A stretch of 64,000 nt of DNA from NCBI RefSeq assembly GCF_007097145.1, contig NZ_VJVZ01000003.1, positions 124,001 through 188,000 on the forward strand. Reading direction: 5' to 3'. Shown one piece after another: positions 41,040 through 50,594 of the stretch. Below the pieces are notes generated by a model. That model was not told the origin of the DNA. It did not search any database and saw only the letters and a program-made list of their open reading frames with translations. The position numbers and the translations under genes are program-made. Numbering within the stretch: position 1 is the stretch's first letter; every line of letters begins with the position of its first letter. The stretch comes from Flavobacterium zepuense. GTDB lineage: Bacteria; Bacteroidota; Bacteroidia; Flavobacteriales; Flavobacteriaceae.

Positions 41040-42674
41040 TTAAAAAATATAATCGGTACTAAGGAAATTAGAATCGTGATCCCTAACAATGGTATTGAAC
41101 AATTGTTTATTGGCATCGGTAGCTTTTGTAGCAACTAATGAACGGATAGAGAACGACCTAAGCGCATCAAATACCGATAGTGTACCTTCGGCGCTGTCTT
41201 TCCTTCCTGTAAAAGGGAAAACGTCTGGCCCGCGCTGCGACTGGCAGTTAATGTTTACCCGGCTTACAAGGTTAACAAACGGATCTATAAGGTTAGCAAC
41301 CTCCATAGGGTCGTTACTAAATATACTTACCTGCATACCGTGTGATGCGTTTATCTGGTAGTCTATAGGCTCTTCAATAGTATCAAAAGGCACAACCGGT
41401 ACAATTGGCCCAAACTGCTCTTCATGGTACAATGTCATTTTATCATTAACCGGATATACTACAGATGGGAACACGAACGAGTTGTTGGCATAACCACCAT
41501 TTTCATTAATAATTTTTGCACCGTTTGCAATGGCATCATCAAGGCAGGCTTTAAGATAAGCAGGTTTATCAGCTTCGGGCACCGGGGTAATTTTTACATC
41601 TTTATCCCACGGTAATCCCGGTTTAAGGGCAGCAACGGCAGCAGCCAGTTTTTTCACAAATTCATCGGCCACATCCTTCTGAACAAAGATCAGCTTAAGT
41701 GCCGTACAACGCTGACCGTTAAACGATAACGATCCTAAAATACACTCGCTAACGGCAACATCAAGGTCGGCGTTTTTAGTAACAATAGCTGCATTTTTAG
41801 CATCAAGGCTTAAAATAGCCCTTAGCCTGTTTACTTTAGGATGTAGCTTTTTAAGTCCGTTAGCCACTTTACTGGTACCAATAAATGCAAGCACATTAAC
41901 TTTACCGCTCTCCATTAATGGCGAAATAATTTCAGATCCTTTACCGTAAAGCGTGTTAACCGTTCCTGCAGGAAAAGCCTCTTTAAATGCCTGTAATAAT
42001 GGGTAGTGAGCCAAAACACCGTGCTTAGGCAGCTTGAATAATATGGTATTACCCATTATAAGTGCCGGGATAAGGGTAGTAAATATCTCGTTTAGCGGAT
42101 AGTTAAACGGACCCATACTAAGCACCACACCCAGTGGCGCACGCCTTATTTGTGCAATTGTACCTTCAGCCTCCTGAAAGCGCGATGATTCCCTGTCAAG
42201 GTCTTTAAGAGCATCTATGGTAGCGTTAATGTACTCAACAGTACGGTCAAACTCTTTGGTAGAGTCGCCCAGCGTTTTACCAATTTCCCACATTAGAAGC
42301 TTAATAACCAGGTCGCGCTGCTGTATCATTAAATACACAAACTTTTGCATGCATTTAATTCGGTCATCCACGCTCATGGTTGGCCAAACGCCCTGCCCGT
42401 TATTATAGGCAGCCACGGCGGCATCTAAAGCCTCCATAGATTCTTTTGGGGTAGTGTGCGGTATGGTGCCCACAAGTTTACGTTTAAGCCCGTCGGCAGT
42501 TTTAATATAAACCGGAGATAAAACCTCGGTTACATCGCCATCCCATTGTACCAGTTCTCCGTTTAAAAGATACTCCCGCTGGTGTATTTCGGGTATTCTG
42601 AACTGTTCGGGTATCTGGCTTTCATCTGTAAAAATATTGTCAATTATATCAGATGATGCATTTGTGTTTTCCAT
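41040..42674 (-). CDS. gapN: NADP-dependent glyceraldehyde-3-phosphate dehydrogenase-type ALDH
   Basis: 544 residues from the ATG at 42672-42674 (MENTNASSDIID). Aldehyde dehydrogenase superfamily: catalytic cysteine ~C321 in FNGQRCTAL, FNYPLNEIFTTLIPALI (cofactor/Rossmann region), and EQFGPIVPVVPF. It matches proteins annotated as non-phosphorylating GAPDH (GAPN) in flavobacteria, which oxidise glyceraldehyde-3-phosphate directly to 3-phosphoglycerate with NADP. A broader ALDH is possible. Monocistronic. Confidence 0.85.
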   Translation of the reverse strand: MENTNASSDIIDNIFTDESQIPEQFRIPEIHQREYLLNGELVQWDGDVTEVLSPVYIKTADGLKRKLVGTIPHTTPKESMEALDAAVAAYNNGQGVWPTMSVDDRIKCMQKFVYLMIQQRDLVIKLLMWEIGKTLGDSTKEFDRTVEYINATIDALKDLDRESSRFQEAEGTIAQIRRAPLGVVLSMGPFNYPLNEIFTTLIPALIMGNTILFKLPKHGVLAHYPLLQAFKEAFPAGTVNTLYGKGSEIISPLMESGKVNVLAFIGTSKVANGLKKLHPKVNRLRAILSLDAKNAAIVTKNADLDVAVSECILGSLSFNGQRCTALKLIFVQKDVADEFVKKLAAAVAALKPGLPWDKDVKITPVPEADKPAYLKACLDDAIANGAKIINENGGYANNSFVFPSVVYPVNDKMTLYHEEQFGPIVPVVPFDTIEEPIDYQINASHGMQVSIFSNDPMEVANLIDPFVNLVSRVNINCQSQRGPDVFPFTGRKDSAEGTLSVFDALRSFSIRSLVATKATDANKQLFNTIVRDHDSNFLSTDYIF

Positions 42675-42800
42675 AGAAAATGTAATTGTTGATTTAACCA
42701 TAAAGTTAAGTAACAAAATGTAATCTACGGCTTACAGCAAAATAATTTTTTATTATAACACTATTATCATTTAAATACACCGTTAATTAATTTGCTTTAC

Positions 42801-42808
42801 TATATTTG
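42801..42808 (+). promoter_or_regulatory. Putative -7 box of the TSUP permease gene
   Basis: TATATTTG fits TAnnTTTG, 46 bases before the ATG at 42855. Confidence 0.5.
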
Positions 42809-42854
42809 CAACACTATTACTCTATAGAATTAGTATACTATTACGGTTTTGAGA

Positions 42855-43748
42855 ATGACAAAGATAATACTACAGCTTGAAAGGGCTACAAATAATATAA
42901 CATTCAGGCAAATAGCCATTACAATGCTATTACTAAAACTTATAATAATAAGCTACTTTGCTTACCTGTTAATTGGCGAAGTAACTAATGGTACTTTAAG
43001 TTTTGACAGTACTTTTTTTATATTTCTTGCAATTGGCTTTTTTGCGCAGGTGGTAGATGGCGCACTGGGCATGGCTTATGGCGTTAGCTGTACTACCCTG
43101 CTCATGAACTTTGGTATACCGGCCAGCCTGGCTTCGGCAAGTGTGCATACCTCAGAGATATTTACTACGGGTATATCGGGCCTGTCGCACATAAAATTTA
43201 ATAATATAGATAAGGGCCTGTTCTTTAAAATTGTAATTACAGGTACGCTGGGTGCTGTTTTAGGGGCCTACTTAATAAGCGACTATTTTGATGGTAACAT
43301 AATTAAACCCTATATATCGGCCTACCTAATACTATTGGGCAGCTATATAATTTACAAGGGCATAGCTAATAAATCTACCAAAAACAAAACAGTTAAAAAA
43401 GCACCATTACTGGCTTTAGTAGGTGGATTTTTAGACACCATAGGCGGTGGTGGCTGGGGCCCTATTGTAACCTCTAATCTGTTAAGTCAGGGCAAAGATC
43501 CGCGCGAGGCTATTGGCACCGTTAATACTGCTGAATTTTTTATTACCTATTTTGCAACGGCCATTTTTGTATTCTTTTTAGGCGTAAAACACTGGCAGAT
43601 AATATTAGGCCTTATTGCCGGTGGCGCTCTTGCCGCCCCTATAGGTGCTTATGCGGCATCGCGTATTAACAAAAGGGTATTATTTTTTATGGTGGGTACT
43701 CTTATTATAATAACGTCGGGGTATACGCTTTACAAGTCGGTGTTTTAA
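42855..43748 (+). CDS. TSUP-family permease (TauE/SafE, sulfite exporter type)
   Basis: 297 residues from the ATG at 42855 (TTG at 42849 is also in frame). Eight or so helices with the TSUP repeat signature GFFAQVVDGALGMAYGV and, in the second half, GGFLDTIGGGGWGPIV. Transports sulfite, sulfoacetate or similar organosulfur anions in characterised relatives. The substrate here is not evident. Its stop is one base from the stop of the converging LuxR-type regulator gene. Confidence 0.88.
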   Translation: MTKIILQLERATNNITFRQIAITMLLLKLIIISYFAYLLIGEVTNGTLSFDSTFFIFLAIGFFAQVVDGALGMAYGVSCTTLLMNFGIPASLASASVHTSEIFTTGISGLSHIKFNNIDKGLFFKIVITGTLGAVLGAYLISDYFDGNIIKPYISAYLILLGSYIIYKGIANKSTKNKTVKKAPLLALVGGFLDTIGGGGWGPIVTSNLLSQGKDPREAIGTVNTAEFFITYFATAIFVFFLGVKHWQIILGLIAGGALAAPIGAYAASRINKRVLFFMVGTLIIITSGYTLYKSVF

Positions 43749-43749
43749 G

Positions 43750-44409
43750 TTATAAAAACGGGTCGGTCAGTTTGTTTTTATACGAAAACAGCACCAGCCC
43801 AACTTTCGACTTTATGTTGTACCGCTCAAACAAAGCCGTCCTGTATGACTCTATAGACTTTACTGAAAGCGACATGATATCGGCCATTTGTTCATAGGTC
43901 AGTTCGCGCTCATCGCAAACCAGCTTTAAAAACTCCTGTTCCCTGAACGAAAGCACAATACTATTGGTTTGGTTTTTAGATTGCGATGCATCATATTTGC
44001 GTACCCGCTTTAAAATTTCCACCACATTGTTGTAGCCAATTTTTGCAATGTTATCTATAGCATATTTTAGGTCCTGGGCTGTGCAGTTTTTATGTAAAAA
44101 ACCTCTTGCCCCATAGTGATAGGCAGCATCTATAATATCTTCATCAAAATGCTGCGTTAGGAGCAGCACTTTATATTCTTCTTCCTTTTCTTCTAAAAAT
44201 TTAAGCACATCGAGTCCGTTTAAACCGGGCATAGAATAATCTACAATATACAATTGGGGAGCATCTTGTAACGGTAGGGCAGCAATAAAATCGTTACCAC
44301 TTTCAAACTCATGGGTAACCTTATAATTGCTTATTTTTTCCAGCAACTCTTTTAAGCCCTGCCTCACAATTTTATGGTCGTCTATAATGCCAATTGTAAT
44401 TTTCTCCAT
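43750..44409 (-). CDS. LuxR/NarL-family response regulator
   Basis: 219 residues. Receiver domain with D10-D11, phosphoacceptor D57 (YIVDYSMPG), T/S at LLLTQH and K in FLHKN. C-terminal LuxR HTH (~145-205: LSFREQEFLKLVCDERELTYEQMADIMSLSVKSIESYR). It starts two bases after the stop of the adjacent kinase gene. Last gene of a four-gene operon and its likely output. Confidence 0.92.
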   Translation of the reverse strand: MEKITIGIIDDHKIVRQGLKELLEKISNYKVTHEFESGNDFIAALPLQDAPQLYIVDYSMPGLNGLDVLKFLEEKEEEYKVLLLTQHFDEDIIDAAYHYGARGFLHKNCTAQDLKYAIDNIAKIGYNNVVEILKRVRKYDASQSKNQTNSIVLSFREQEFLKLVCDERELTYEQMADIMSLSVKSIESYRTALFERYNIKSKVGLVLFSYKNKLTDPFL

Positions 44410-44411
44410 AC

Positions 44412-45197
44412 TTAAGGTGTGTTATTTTCAAATACCGTAATTGTAGTGCCCCTGCCCGGCTTAGAAACTATATCTACATCAAAATTAATAATTTGCGCCC
44501 TGCTTACAATGTTTTTAAGCCCAATGCCTTTATCGCTGTTTTTAACCGCATTATAATCAAACCCGGTACCATTATCGCTAATGATCATTGTAAAAATGGG
44601 ACTGCTTTTTAAAGCAACCTCCACTTCAGTAGCCTTAGAATGTTTAAAGATATTATTAATAATTTCCTGAAAGATACGGTAAACAACAATTTTTTGATTG
44701 GTGCCAAATGTTTTAGTCTCAATACCTTCCTGTACAAAATTAATGGTAATACGGCCATTGCTTTGTAGGCGGTCGGTTTCAGCTTCAATAGCCTTAAAAA
44801 GGTCCTGCTGCATTAGCAACTGATTGTTTAAAGAGTGGCTGATACTGCGAATGGAATTGGAAAGCTGGTAAACCGAATTTGATATGGGTTGCAAAACATC
44901 GGTAAGCTCCGGGCTATCCAGCTTAAGGTTTTCTATAAAGAAATTGATGCAGGTAAGCTGCTGACCAGCATCGTCGTGCAGATCCTGAGAGATGTTATTT
45001 AGCACCTGCTCCTGGGTTTCTATTACTGTAGTAGTAAGCGTTTTCTGGAAGTCGAGGTCTTTTTGGTAAATAACCTTTGTATAGGTTTTTATTTTGTGGA
45101 TGTAGAGTTTAATAATAAGCGCACAAAAAAGCACCAAAAGGCTTACAAAAAGTAAACCAATAATGATTCCGAATGCGATACTACTATGGTGTTTCAT
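44412..45197 (-). CDS. HisKA_3-type sensor histidine kinase
   Basis: 261 residues. One transmembrane helix (~8-32), a helical linker, then HisKA_3 with H74 (SQDLHDDAGQQLTCINFF) and HATPase_c (ISDNGTGFDYN, KGIGLKNIVSRAQ). There is no sensory domain beyond the membrane anchor, so sensing is probably delegated to the multi-TM protein whose gene overlaps its start by 14 bases. Cognate regulator follows immediately. Confidence 0.9.
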   Translation of the reverse strand: MKHHSSIAFGIIIGLLFVSLLVLFCALIIKLYIHKIKTYTKVIYQKDLDFQKTLTTTVIETQEQVLNNISQDLHDDAGQQLTCINFFIENLKLDSPELTDVLQPISNSVYQLSNSIRSISHSLNNQLLMQQDLFKAIEAETDRLQSNGRITINFVQEGIETKTFGTNQKIVVYRIFQEIINNIFKHSKATEVEVALKSSPIFTMIISDNGTGFDYNAVKNSDKGIGLKNIVSRAQIINFDVDIVSKPGRGTTITVFENNTP

Positions 45198-45837
45198 TCT
45201 TTCTTACTTCGCGATAAACATAAATATTTAGCAATGCATAGGAAATGAAATTTACCGAGTAGCATATAAAATCATAAAATTTAAATCTACTAAATACTAT
45301 GTATTCTCCAAGTGATATATCTTTAAAACCAAAATAAAAACTTAGTCCAAGCATTAATGGAACTGGAGCCGAATAAAGCAGAAAACGATTTGATAAAAAA
45401 TAATTAAAATTTTCCCTTTTTAACTGCCGAAAACTCTCATATATAAAAGTTGAAATATATACGAATGCGCCTATTATATATGTTGAAAAGTCAAATTCAT
45501 TTATCCCTTCAAACAATGTTATATTTAGAAGCGCAACAATAAAAAATAAACATAGAATAAAACTATATATTTTTTTAAATTGTACTTCATAACCTATTAA
45601 CATGAGCCATAACCCATAGTATAAAATGGTGGTAATGTTTGAACCTGCAGCAGTACTCTTTCCGTAAAATTTAAAAATTGCATTTAAGGCTTCCGCACAA
45701 AAACAAACTAATAATATTAAAAATAATATGGTATGTTCTTTTTTCTTAAATTTTAAGGAAAATGAACATACCAAAAATGTTATGAAAACAAGTGTTCTCA
45801 CAAAATTACCGAAGTAAATATGTAAGATTTCTAACAT
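45184..45837 (-). CDS. Multi-TM protein of unknown family, probable sensor subunit
   Basis: 217 residues with six to seven hydrophobic helices (~10-27, 36-54, 70-85, 92-108, 118-134, 148-172, 190-208), no recognised domain. Overlap with the kinase by 14 bases and two bases of space to the upstream gene put it firmly in one operon. 7TMR- or MASE-like membrane sensors are often fused to such kinases; here the sensor seems to be a separate chain. A/T-rich relative to neighbouring housekeeping genes. Confidence 0.75.
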   Translation of the reverse strand: MLEILHIYFGNFVRTLVFITFLVCSFSLKFKKKEHTILFLILLVCFCAEALNAIFKFYGKSTAAGSNITTILYYGLWLMLIGYEVQFKKIYSFILCLFFIVALLNITLFEGINEFDFSTYIIGAFVYISTFIYESFRQLKRENFNYFLSNRFLLYSAPVPLMLGLSFYFGFKDISLGEYIVFSRFKFYDFICYSVNFISYALLNIYVYREVRKNETP

Positions 45838-45839
45838 CC

Positions 45840-46544
45840 TTATTTAACAGATTTTATTATTTTTTCACCAGTACTGTCTTTTGTAAATTTTGGATTTTCA
45901 GAAAAATCATAATAAGCACCCCCTGCACCTAAAACCCAAAATACAAGTATATCCTTACTAGCAAAGTTAATTTTTTTGAATTCAAATGTTGGATTTGCAG
46001 GAAGTGCATTATTTTCTATTATTGCTTTGAAAAGCTGAATTGAAAAGCAAAATGCCTGAGGGTCATGATTTACCGATAAATCAACTCTAAGTTTATTAGT
46101 TGTGTCAAACGAAAAATTTAAATAATTATCATATTTATCAGTATCCCAATTACCTCCACCAAGTTTAATTTTACTTTTTAGGTCATTAAGAGTTATTCTA
46201 TCATCTCCTGTTGCATAATTTAATATCGGTACCCTATGATCGATTTCTGCATGTCTTCTCGTAAGTATGTATTCTAATTTATTCTTATTATTTTTTATCC
46301 ACTCGGCCTGGCTTTGCACATTCCCAATGCATGGAAGATTTATAGATATATAGTTCTGATCTTCGCTGCATATAAATTTCTCGTTAGCTTGTCTCCATGA
46401 GTTATCACCCGACAATAAAAGTTTATCAACAATAACAACATCTGAGCAAATAGAACAATTTAATTTATCATCGCCATGCCAGAAAAGAATTCCTAGTACA
46501 AGCCCAACAATAAGACACACTACAGCTAGTAAAATTTTCTTCAT
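45840..46544 (-). CDS. Exported protein of unknown family, first gene of the TCS operon
   Basis: 234 residues. N-terminal signal peptide or anchor (KKILLAVVCLIVGLVLGILF). A cysteine pair LNCSICSD (~29-35) follows, with single cysteines at ~C59, C72 and C160, suggesting a disulphide-bonded periplasmic domain. No catalytic motif recognised. Two-base spacing to the multi-TM gene suggests it could be the ligand-binding or signal-modifying component. A/T-rich. Confidence 0.72.
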   Translation of the reverse strand: MKKILLAVVCLIVGLVLGILFWHGDDKLNCSICSDVVIVDKLLLSGDNSWRQANEKFICSEDQNYISINLPCIGNVQSQAEWIKNNKNKLEYILTRRHAEIDHRVPILNYATGDDRITLNDLKSKIKLGGGNWDTDKYDNYLNFSFDTTNKLRVDLSVNHDPQAFCFSIQLFKAIIENNALPANPTFEFKKINFASKDILVFWVLGAGGAYYDFSENPKFTKDSTGEKIIKSVK

Positions 46545-46811
46545 AATTAAAAGTTTTATTGGTTAATAATTGGTTTCATGTAAAGCTGCTAAAACTGCAT
46601 TAAAACCACAATAGGTAAAACCCTAATAATCAATAGTTATATGCCTACATAGTATGTAGCTAAAATATGAGTTTTTTCTTAACAAATAGCACATAGTGTA
46701 TTGTTTTTAAGTTAATTAGGCAAAATATTATTGGGTATAGGTTTTATACTGTTGTAGAAGTAAAGGGAGTGAGGTAGTTTTGGAGAGTAATTAATTTAAA
46801 AACCCTTACTT
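46545..46811. other. Divergent intergenic region, no gene
   Basis: 267 bases between two divergent genes, very A/T-rich, with short direct repeats (ttggttaataattggttt). Presumably both promoters lie here, but no clear TAnnTTTG box at usual spacing was found. Confidence 0.5.
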
Positions 46812-48182
46812 ATGAAAACAAAATTACTTTCATTGTTGTTCATATTAATATATGTCAACATTTTTGCACAACAACAAAATGGTATTCATGAAGTTCCTAC
46901 AGAAATATCAGAAATTGCAAATACATTCATTAATTATAATAATGATTTTAAGGTCTCAAGTAATAAATCAAAATTGCTTAATAATTTAAATTCTAAAATA
47001 ACTGGAAATTCATTAACTGATTCAGAACTAAATTCAAAAATTGAAAAAATAAAGGATAAAGCATATAACCCAAAGATGTTAAATATGTTCTTTGCAAATA
47101 ACATAGCATCATATGTAACTTCTTCTAAAGATTTATCTTTACAAAAGACATACGCAGTACTTGATACAGACGAAGGAGCATTTTTTTTTGGATATAATAT
47201 TAACGTCGGCGCCAAAAGCAAAATCGATAATCTAAAACATATATTTAATATTGGTGCACATGCAAAATCAAAAGATGGTTTTGTTACCATTTATAAAGAA
47301 AAAGAGTATTCTAAAGAACTTGGTTTTAGTGCTAGATATACTTATTTGTTTGGTAGAAATATTAATTTTAGTCGAAATCAAAGAGTAGCTATGCAAGAGC
47401 ATAGAATCAACTATCTGCAAAAAGAGTTTGCAGCAGATTTGGCAAAATTTAAAGATACAATTACTATTGATACTGAACTTGAAGCAAAAATAGAATACAC
47501 TAAACCTAACGATCAAGATAGAAAAAATGAGGTTCAGGAAACTTATATCAAAACTTACGAAAAAATAGCCACTGCAGAAGAAAAATTTTTAACAGATAAT
47601 AATCTTTATAATCATATCTCACAATGGTGGTTCACTATATATGGTTACCTCCCTATTACTGAGCATGAATATAAAATTTCATCTTCAATTACCAATTCAA
47701 ATTTTGGCACAAATAATGTTTTAAACTATAAGTTTGCGGGACTATTAACATTTATGCAAAAATGGAATTCAAGCCGAGTACTTTATCTTACCGGATCTGC
47801 TTCTGTTTTTAATAATAATAATATTATGTCTCAGGAATTAAAATCATATGATTTTCAAACCATTCAAAGTCAGGGAGGCCTAAACCAAGCAGTAGAATCT
47901 AAGGATAATATATACGTTGGAGAATTCAAAAAAGGTATTACAAAAAGCATAAAATTAGAGTGTATTAGTTTTTTTATAAAAGATATTATTGGTCTTAGCG
48001 CATATGTAGAGCGTAATTATAAAACCTTTGAAAGCACCAACTGGAAACTAGGAATTCCAGTTAGCTTGAAAGATAAAGAAGATAAACCAAGTGTAAATTT
48101 TGAATTACAGTGGAAAGAAATCAATAAAGAGCATATTCTTGGAATTAGTATCGGATATATTTTTGGAAAATCTTTAAAATAA
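46812..48182 (+). CDS. Large exported protein of unknown family
   Basis: 456 residues. Signal peptide ending at NIFAQ (residue ~19), then helical Lys/Asn-rich regions (~20-110), and from ~115 on alternating strands (GAFFFGYNINVGAKS, FSARYTYLFG, KFAGLLTFMQKWNSSRVLYLTGSASVF, HILGISIGYIFG) suggestive of an outer-membrane beta barrel ending in a terminal strand. No family recognised. Strongly A/T-rich codon use, as in the divergent operon, unlike aguB downstream; the two may have been acquired together. Confidence 0.72.
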   Translation: MKTKLLSLLFILIYVNIFAQQQNGIHEVPTEISEIANTFINYNNDFKVSSNKSKLLNNLNSKITGNSLTDSELNSKIEKIKDKAYNPKMLNMFFANNIASYVTSSKDLSLQKTYAVLDTDEGAFFFGYNINVGAKSKIDNLKHIFNIGAHAKSKDGFVTIYKEKEYSKELGFSARYTYLFGRNINFSRNQRVAMQEHRINYLQKEFAADLAKFKDTITIDTELEAKIEYTKPNDQDRKNEVQETYIKTYEKIATAEEKFLTDNNLYNHISQWWFTIYGYLPITEHEYKISSSITNSNFGTNNVLNYKFAGLLTFMQKWNSSRVLYLTGSASVFNNNNIMSQELKSYDFQTIQSQGGLNQAVESKDNIYVGEFKKGITKSIKLECISFFIKDIIGLSAYVERNYKTFESTNWKLGIPVSLKDKEDKPSVNFELQWKEINKEHILGISIGYIFGKSLK

Positions 48183-48251
48183 TACCTAACTACATCCTCA
48201 TTTAACCAAACCCTAACACCCTACCCTATTTAAAAAACCAACTTTTTTACG

Positions 48252-48259
48252 TAAATTTG
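48252..48259 (+). promoter_or_regulatory. Putative -7 box of the aguB-aguA operon
   Basis: TAAATTTG fits TAnnTTTG, 23 bases before the aguB ATG. Confidence 0.5.
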
Positions 48260-48282
48260 CGCCTCAATTTTATATACATACC

Positions 48283-49158
48283 ATGGGTAAAGTAAAAATA
48301 GGATTAGTGCAAATGAGTTGTGTTGCAGATAAGCAGCAAAATCTTGAAAAAGCAATACGCGAAGTGCGCAATGCCGCCGCTAAGGGCGCACAGATTGTGT
48401 GTTTACAGGAGTTGTTTACATCGCTTTATTTTTGTGATGTAGAAGATTACGAGAACTTTAAACTGGCAGAAGCCATTCCTGGGCCGAGCACCGAGTCTTT
48501 AACTGCTGTAGCTAAAGAGCTTAATGTAGTTATAATTGCATCGCTTTTTGAAAAACGTGCCGAAGGCCTTTACCACAATACTACTGCCGTCATTGATGCC
48601 GATGGTACCTACCTTGGCAAATACCGCAAGATGCATATTCCGGATGACCCGGCGTTTTATGAAAAATTCTATTTTACACCCGGCGACCTGGGTTATAAAA
48701 CGTTCCAGACCAAGTATGCCAAGATTGGTATCCTTATTTGTTGGGACCAGTGGTACCCTGAGGCAAGCCGCATAACAGCCCTTATGGGTGCCGAAGTTAT
48801 GTTTTACCCTACCGCTATTGGCTGGGCTACAGATCAGGACGAAGACACTAACAAAGAGCAGTACGATGCCTGGCAAATTATTCAACGCTCCCATGCTGTA
48901 GCAAACGGCGTTCACGTAGTTAGCGTTAACCGCGTGGGCTTTGAGCAGGATGGCGCCATGAAGTTTTGGGGTGGCAGCTTTGTTGCCAATCCGCAGGGCA
49001 AGCTAATCTACCTGGCATCGCACGACGATGAAGAAACTACCGTACTTGAGATTGACACTAAAGCAACCGACCATTATCGTACACACTGGCCGTTTTTACG
49101 CGACCGCAGGATAGATAGCTACCAGCCCATAACAAAACGTTATCTGGACGAAGAATAA
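48283..49158 (+). CDS. aguB: N-carbamoylputrescine amidohydrolase
   Basis: 291 residues, nitrilase superfamily with the complete triad E43 (LQELFTS), K116 (KYRKMHIPDD) and C153 (LICWDQWYPEASR). It hydrolyses N-carbamoylputrescine to putrescine, CO2 and ammonia. The aguA gene 150 bases downstream provides its substrate, making this annotation secure. Confidence 0.92.
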   Translation: MGKVKIGLVQMSCVADKQQNLEKAIREVRNAAAKGAQIVCLQELFTSLYFCDVEDYENFKLAEAIPGPSTESLTAVAKELNVVIIASLFEKRAEGLYHNTTAVIDADGTYLGKYRKMHIPDDPAFYEKFYFTPGDLGYKTFQTKYAKIGILICWDQWYPEASRITALMGAEVMFYPTAIGWATDQDEDTNKEQYDAWQIIQRSHAVANGVHVVSVNRVGFEQDGAMKFWGGSFVANPQGKLIYLASHDDEETTVLEIDTKATDHYRTHWPFLRDRRIDSYQPITKRYLDEE

Positions 49159-49210
49159 GAATTAGTTTCAGGTTTAAAGTTTCAGGTTATTGCACGTTCG
49201 CTTTCAGCCT

Positions 49211-49245
49211 GTCATTGCGAGCGGAGGAACGAAGCGCAGCAATCT
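49211..49245 (+). repeat. Intergenic cattgcgag...gaagc-type repeat unit
   Basis: A single unit of the attgcgag/gaacgaagc/gcaatct family, here between aguB and aguA. Two more units form an inverted pair at 54274-54375. It may fold and act as a partial attenuator between the two genes. Confidence 0.6.
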
Positions 49246-49309
49246 TTATTATTAATGCCGGTAAATTGCCGCTGTCGCCATCAGAATTAAAGGCCAAATA
49301 AAACATTAA

Positions 49310-50380
49310 ATGTCATTACTACAAAATATAGATACACCTAAGAAATTAGGTTTCAACTTCCCTGCCGAGTTTGCTCCGCAACGAGCCCTATGGCTATCAT
49401 GGCCACATAAAGAGGCATCATGGCCGGGTAAGCTGCATACCATTTATAAGCCGTACTGCGAGTTTATTTTGCAGGTTTCTCGCCATCAAAAGGTGTGCAT
49501 TAACGTAGCAGATGAGGCTATGAAGCAGTTTGCAATTTCAGAAATTGAAAAGTATGCACCGCTTGTACCGGGAGCTAAGGTAAGCGAGGTTTCGTTTTAC
49601 TTTTTCCCTACTAATGATGCCTGGTGCCGCGATCATGGCCCTGCATTTTTGGTTAACCGCCAAACCGGCGAAAAAGCAATTGTAGACTGGGGTTACAACG
49701 CATGGGGCGATAAATATCCTCCGTATGATCTTGATGATGTTATCCCTACCCGAATTGGAGAAGCACTTGGTTTAAAAGTGTTTAATCCGGGTATTGTTAT
49801 GGAGGGCGGCAGTGTAGAGTTTAACGGTAAAGGCACGCTGCTTACCACCACGGCTTGTTTATTGAACAAAAACCGTAACCCACACCTTTCTCAAAAAGAA
49901 ATTGAAGAATACCTTATTCAGTACTATGGTGTTGAGCACATTTTATGGCTTGGCGATGGTATTGTAGGCGATGATACCGACGGGCATATTGACGATATTA
50001 CACGTTTTGTAAATGAGGATACTGTGGTTACTGTGGTAGAAAAAGATAAGAACGACGACAATTACCAGCTGCTACAGGAAAACCTGGAGAGCCTGCATAA
50101 GATGCGCCTTCAGGATGGTAAACAGCTTAATGTTATAGAGCTGCCTATGCCCAAGGCTGTAATTTATGAAGACCAGCGACTACCGGCATCATACGCTAAC
50201 TTTTACATTGCTAACCAGAGTGTTATTGTGCCTACCTTCCGCGACAGCGTGAACGATAAGGCTGCATTAAATATATTAACCGACTGCTTTAAAGGCCGTG
50301 AGGTTATTGGCATAGACAGTACCGACCTTATTTGGGGTCTCGGTAGTTTTCATTGCCTTAGCCAACAGGAACCGGTTTAG
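49310..50380 (+). CDS. aguA: Agmatine deiminase
   Basis: 356 residues, guanidino-group-modifying (beta/alpha-propeller) fold. Converts agmatine to N-carbamoylputrescine. Motifs: WCRDHGPAFLV near residue 107, EGGSVEFNGKGTLLTT, GHIDDITRFV (His/Asp of the catalytic set) and the nucleophile C349 in GLGSFHCLSQQ. Paired with aguB. No speA (arginine decarboxylase) is in this window. Confidence 0.93.
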   Translation: MSLLQNIDTPKKLGFNFPAEFAPQRALWLSWPHKEASWPGKLHTIYKPYCEFILQVSRHQKVCINVADEAMKQFAISEIEKYAPLVPGAKVSEVSFYFFPTNDAWCRDHGPAFLVNRQTGEKAIVDWGYNAWGDKYPPYDLDDVIPTRIGEALGLKVFNPGIVMEGGSVEFNGKGTLLTTTACLLNKNRNPHLSQKEIEEYLIQYYGVEHILWLGDGIVGDDTDGHIDDITRFVNEDTVVTVVEKDKNDDNYQLLQENLESLHKMRLQDGKQLNVIELPMPKAVIYEDQRLPASYANFYIANQSVIVPTFRDSVNDKAALNILTDCFKGREVIGIDSTDLIWGLGSFHCLSQQEPV

Positions 50381-50387
50381 AATTAAG

Positions 50388-50474
50388 ATTTTAGATTTCA
50401 GAATTCAGATTGGGCTTCACTCAAAAGTTCAATCTGATTTTTTTATAATTGTAATTAAATCTGAAATCTAAAAT
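50388..50474 (+). terminator. Terminator of aguA nested in a longer inverted repeat
   Basis: Inner stem cagattg (50406-50412)/caatctg (50430-50436) followed by seven Ts is a usable terminator. It sits inside a 15-base perfect inverted repeat, attttagatttcaga (50388-50402) with 50460-50474. The taagattttagattt words also occur near 25361 and 10680. Confidence 0.6.
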
Positions 50475-50594
50475 CGTTCTTTATGACAATTTTATAATTG
50501 CAGGGTACTTACTCATAATTGTACGTTAAAGCTTATTAAATGTGTTTGTTGGCGAAAAAAACTTGCTACATTTATATAAAAACAAACACACGCT

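Noticed and set aside
46934..47290. 118-codon minus-strand frame in the unknown exported protein gene
   Set aside because: Antisense shadow; the plus-strand frame has a signal peptide and runs 456 codons unbroken.
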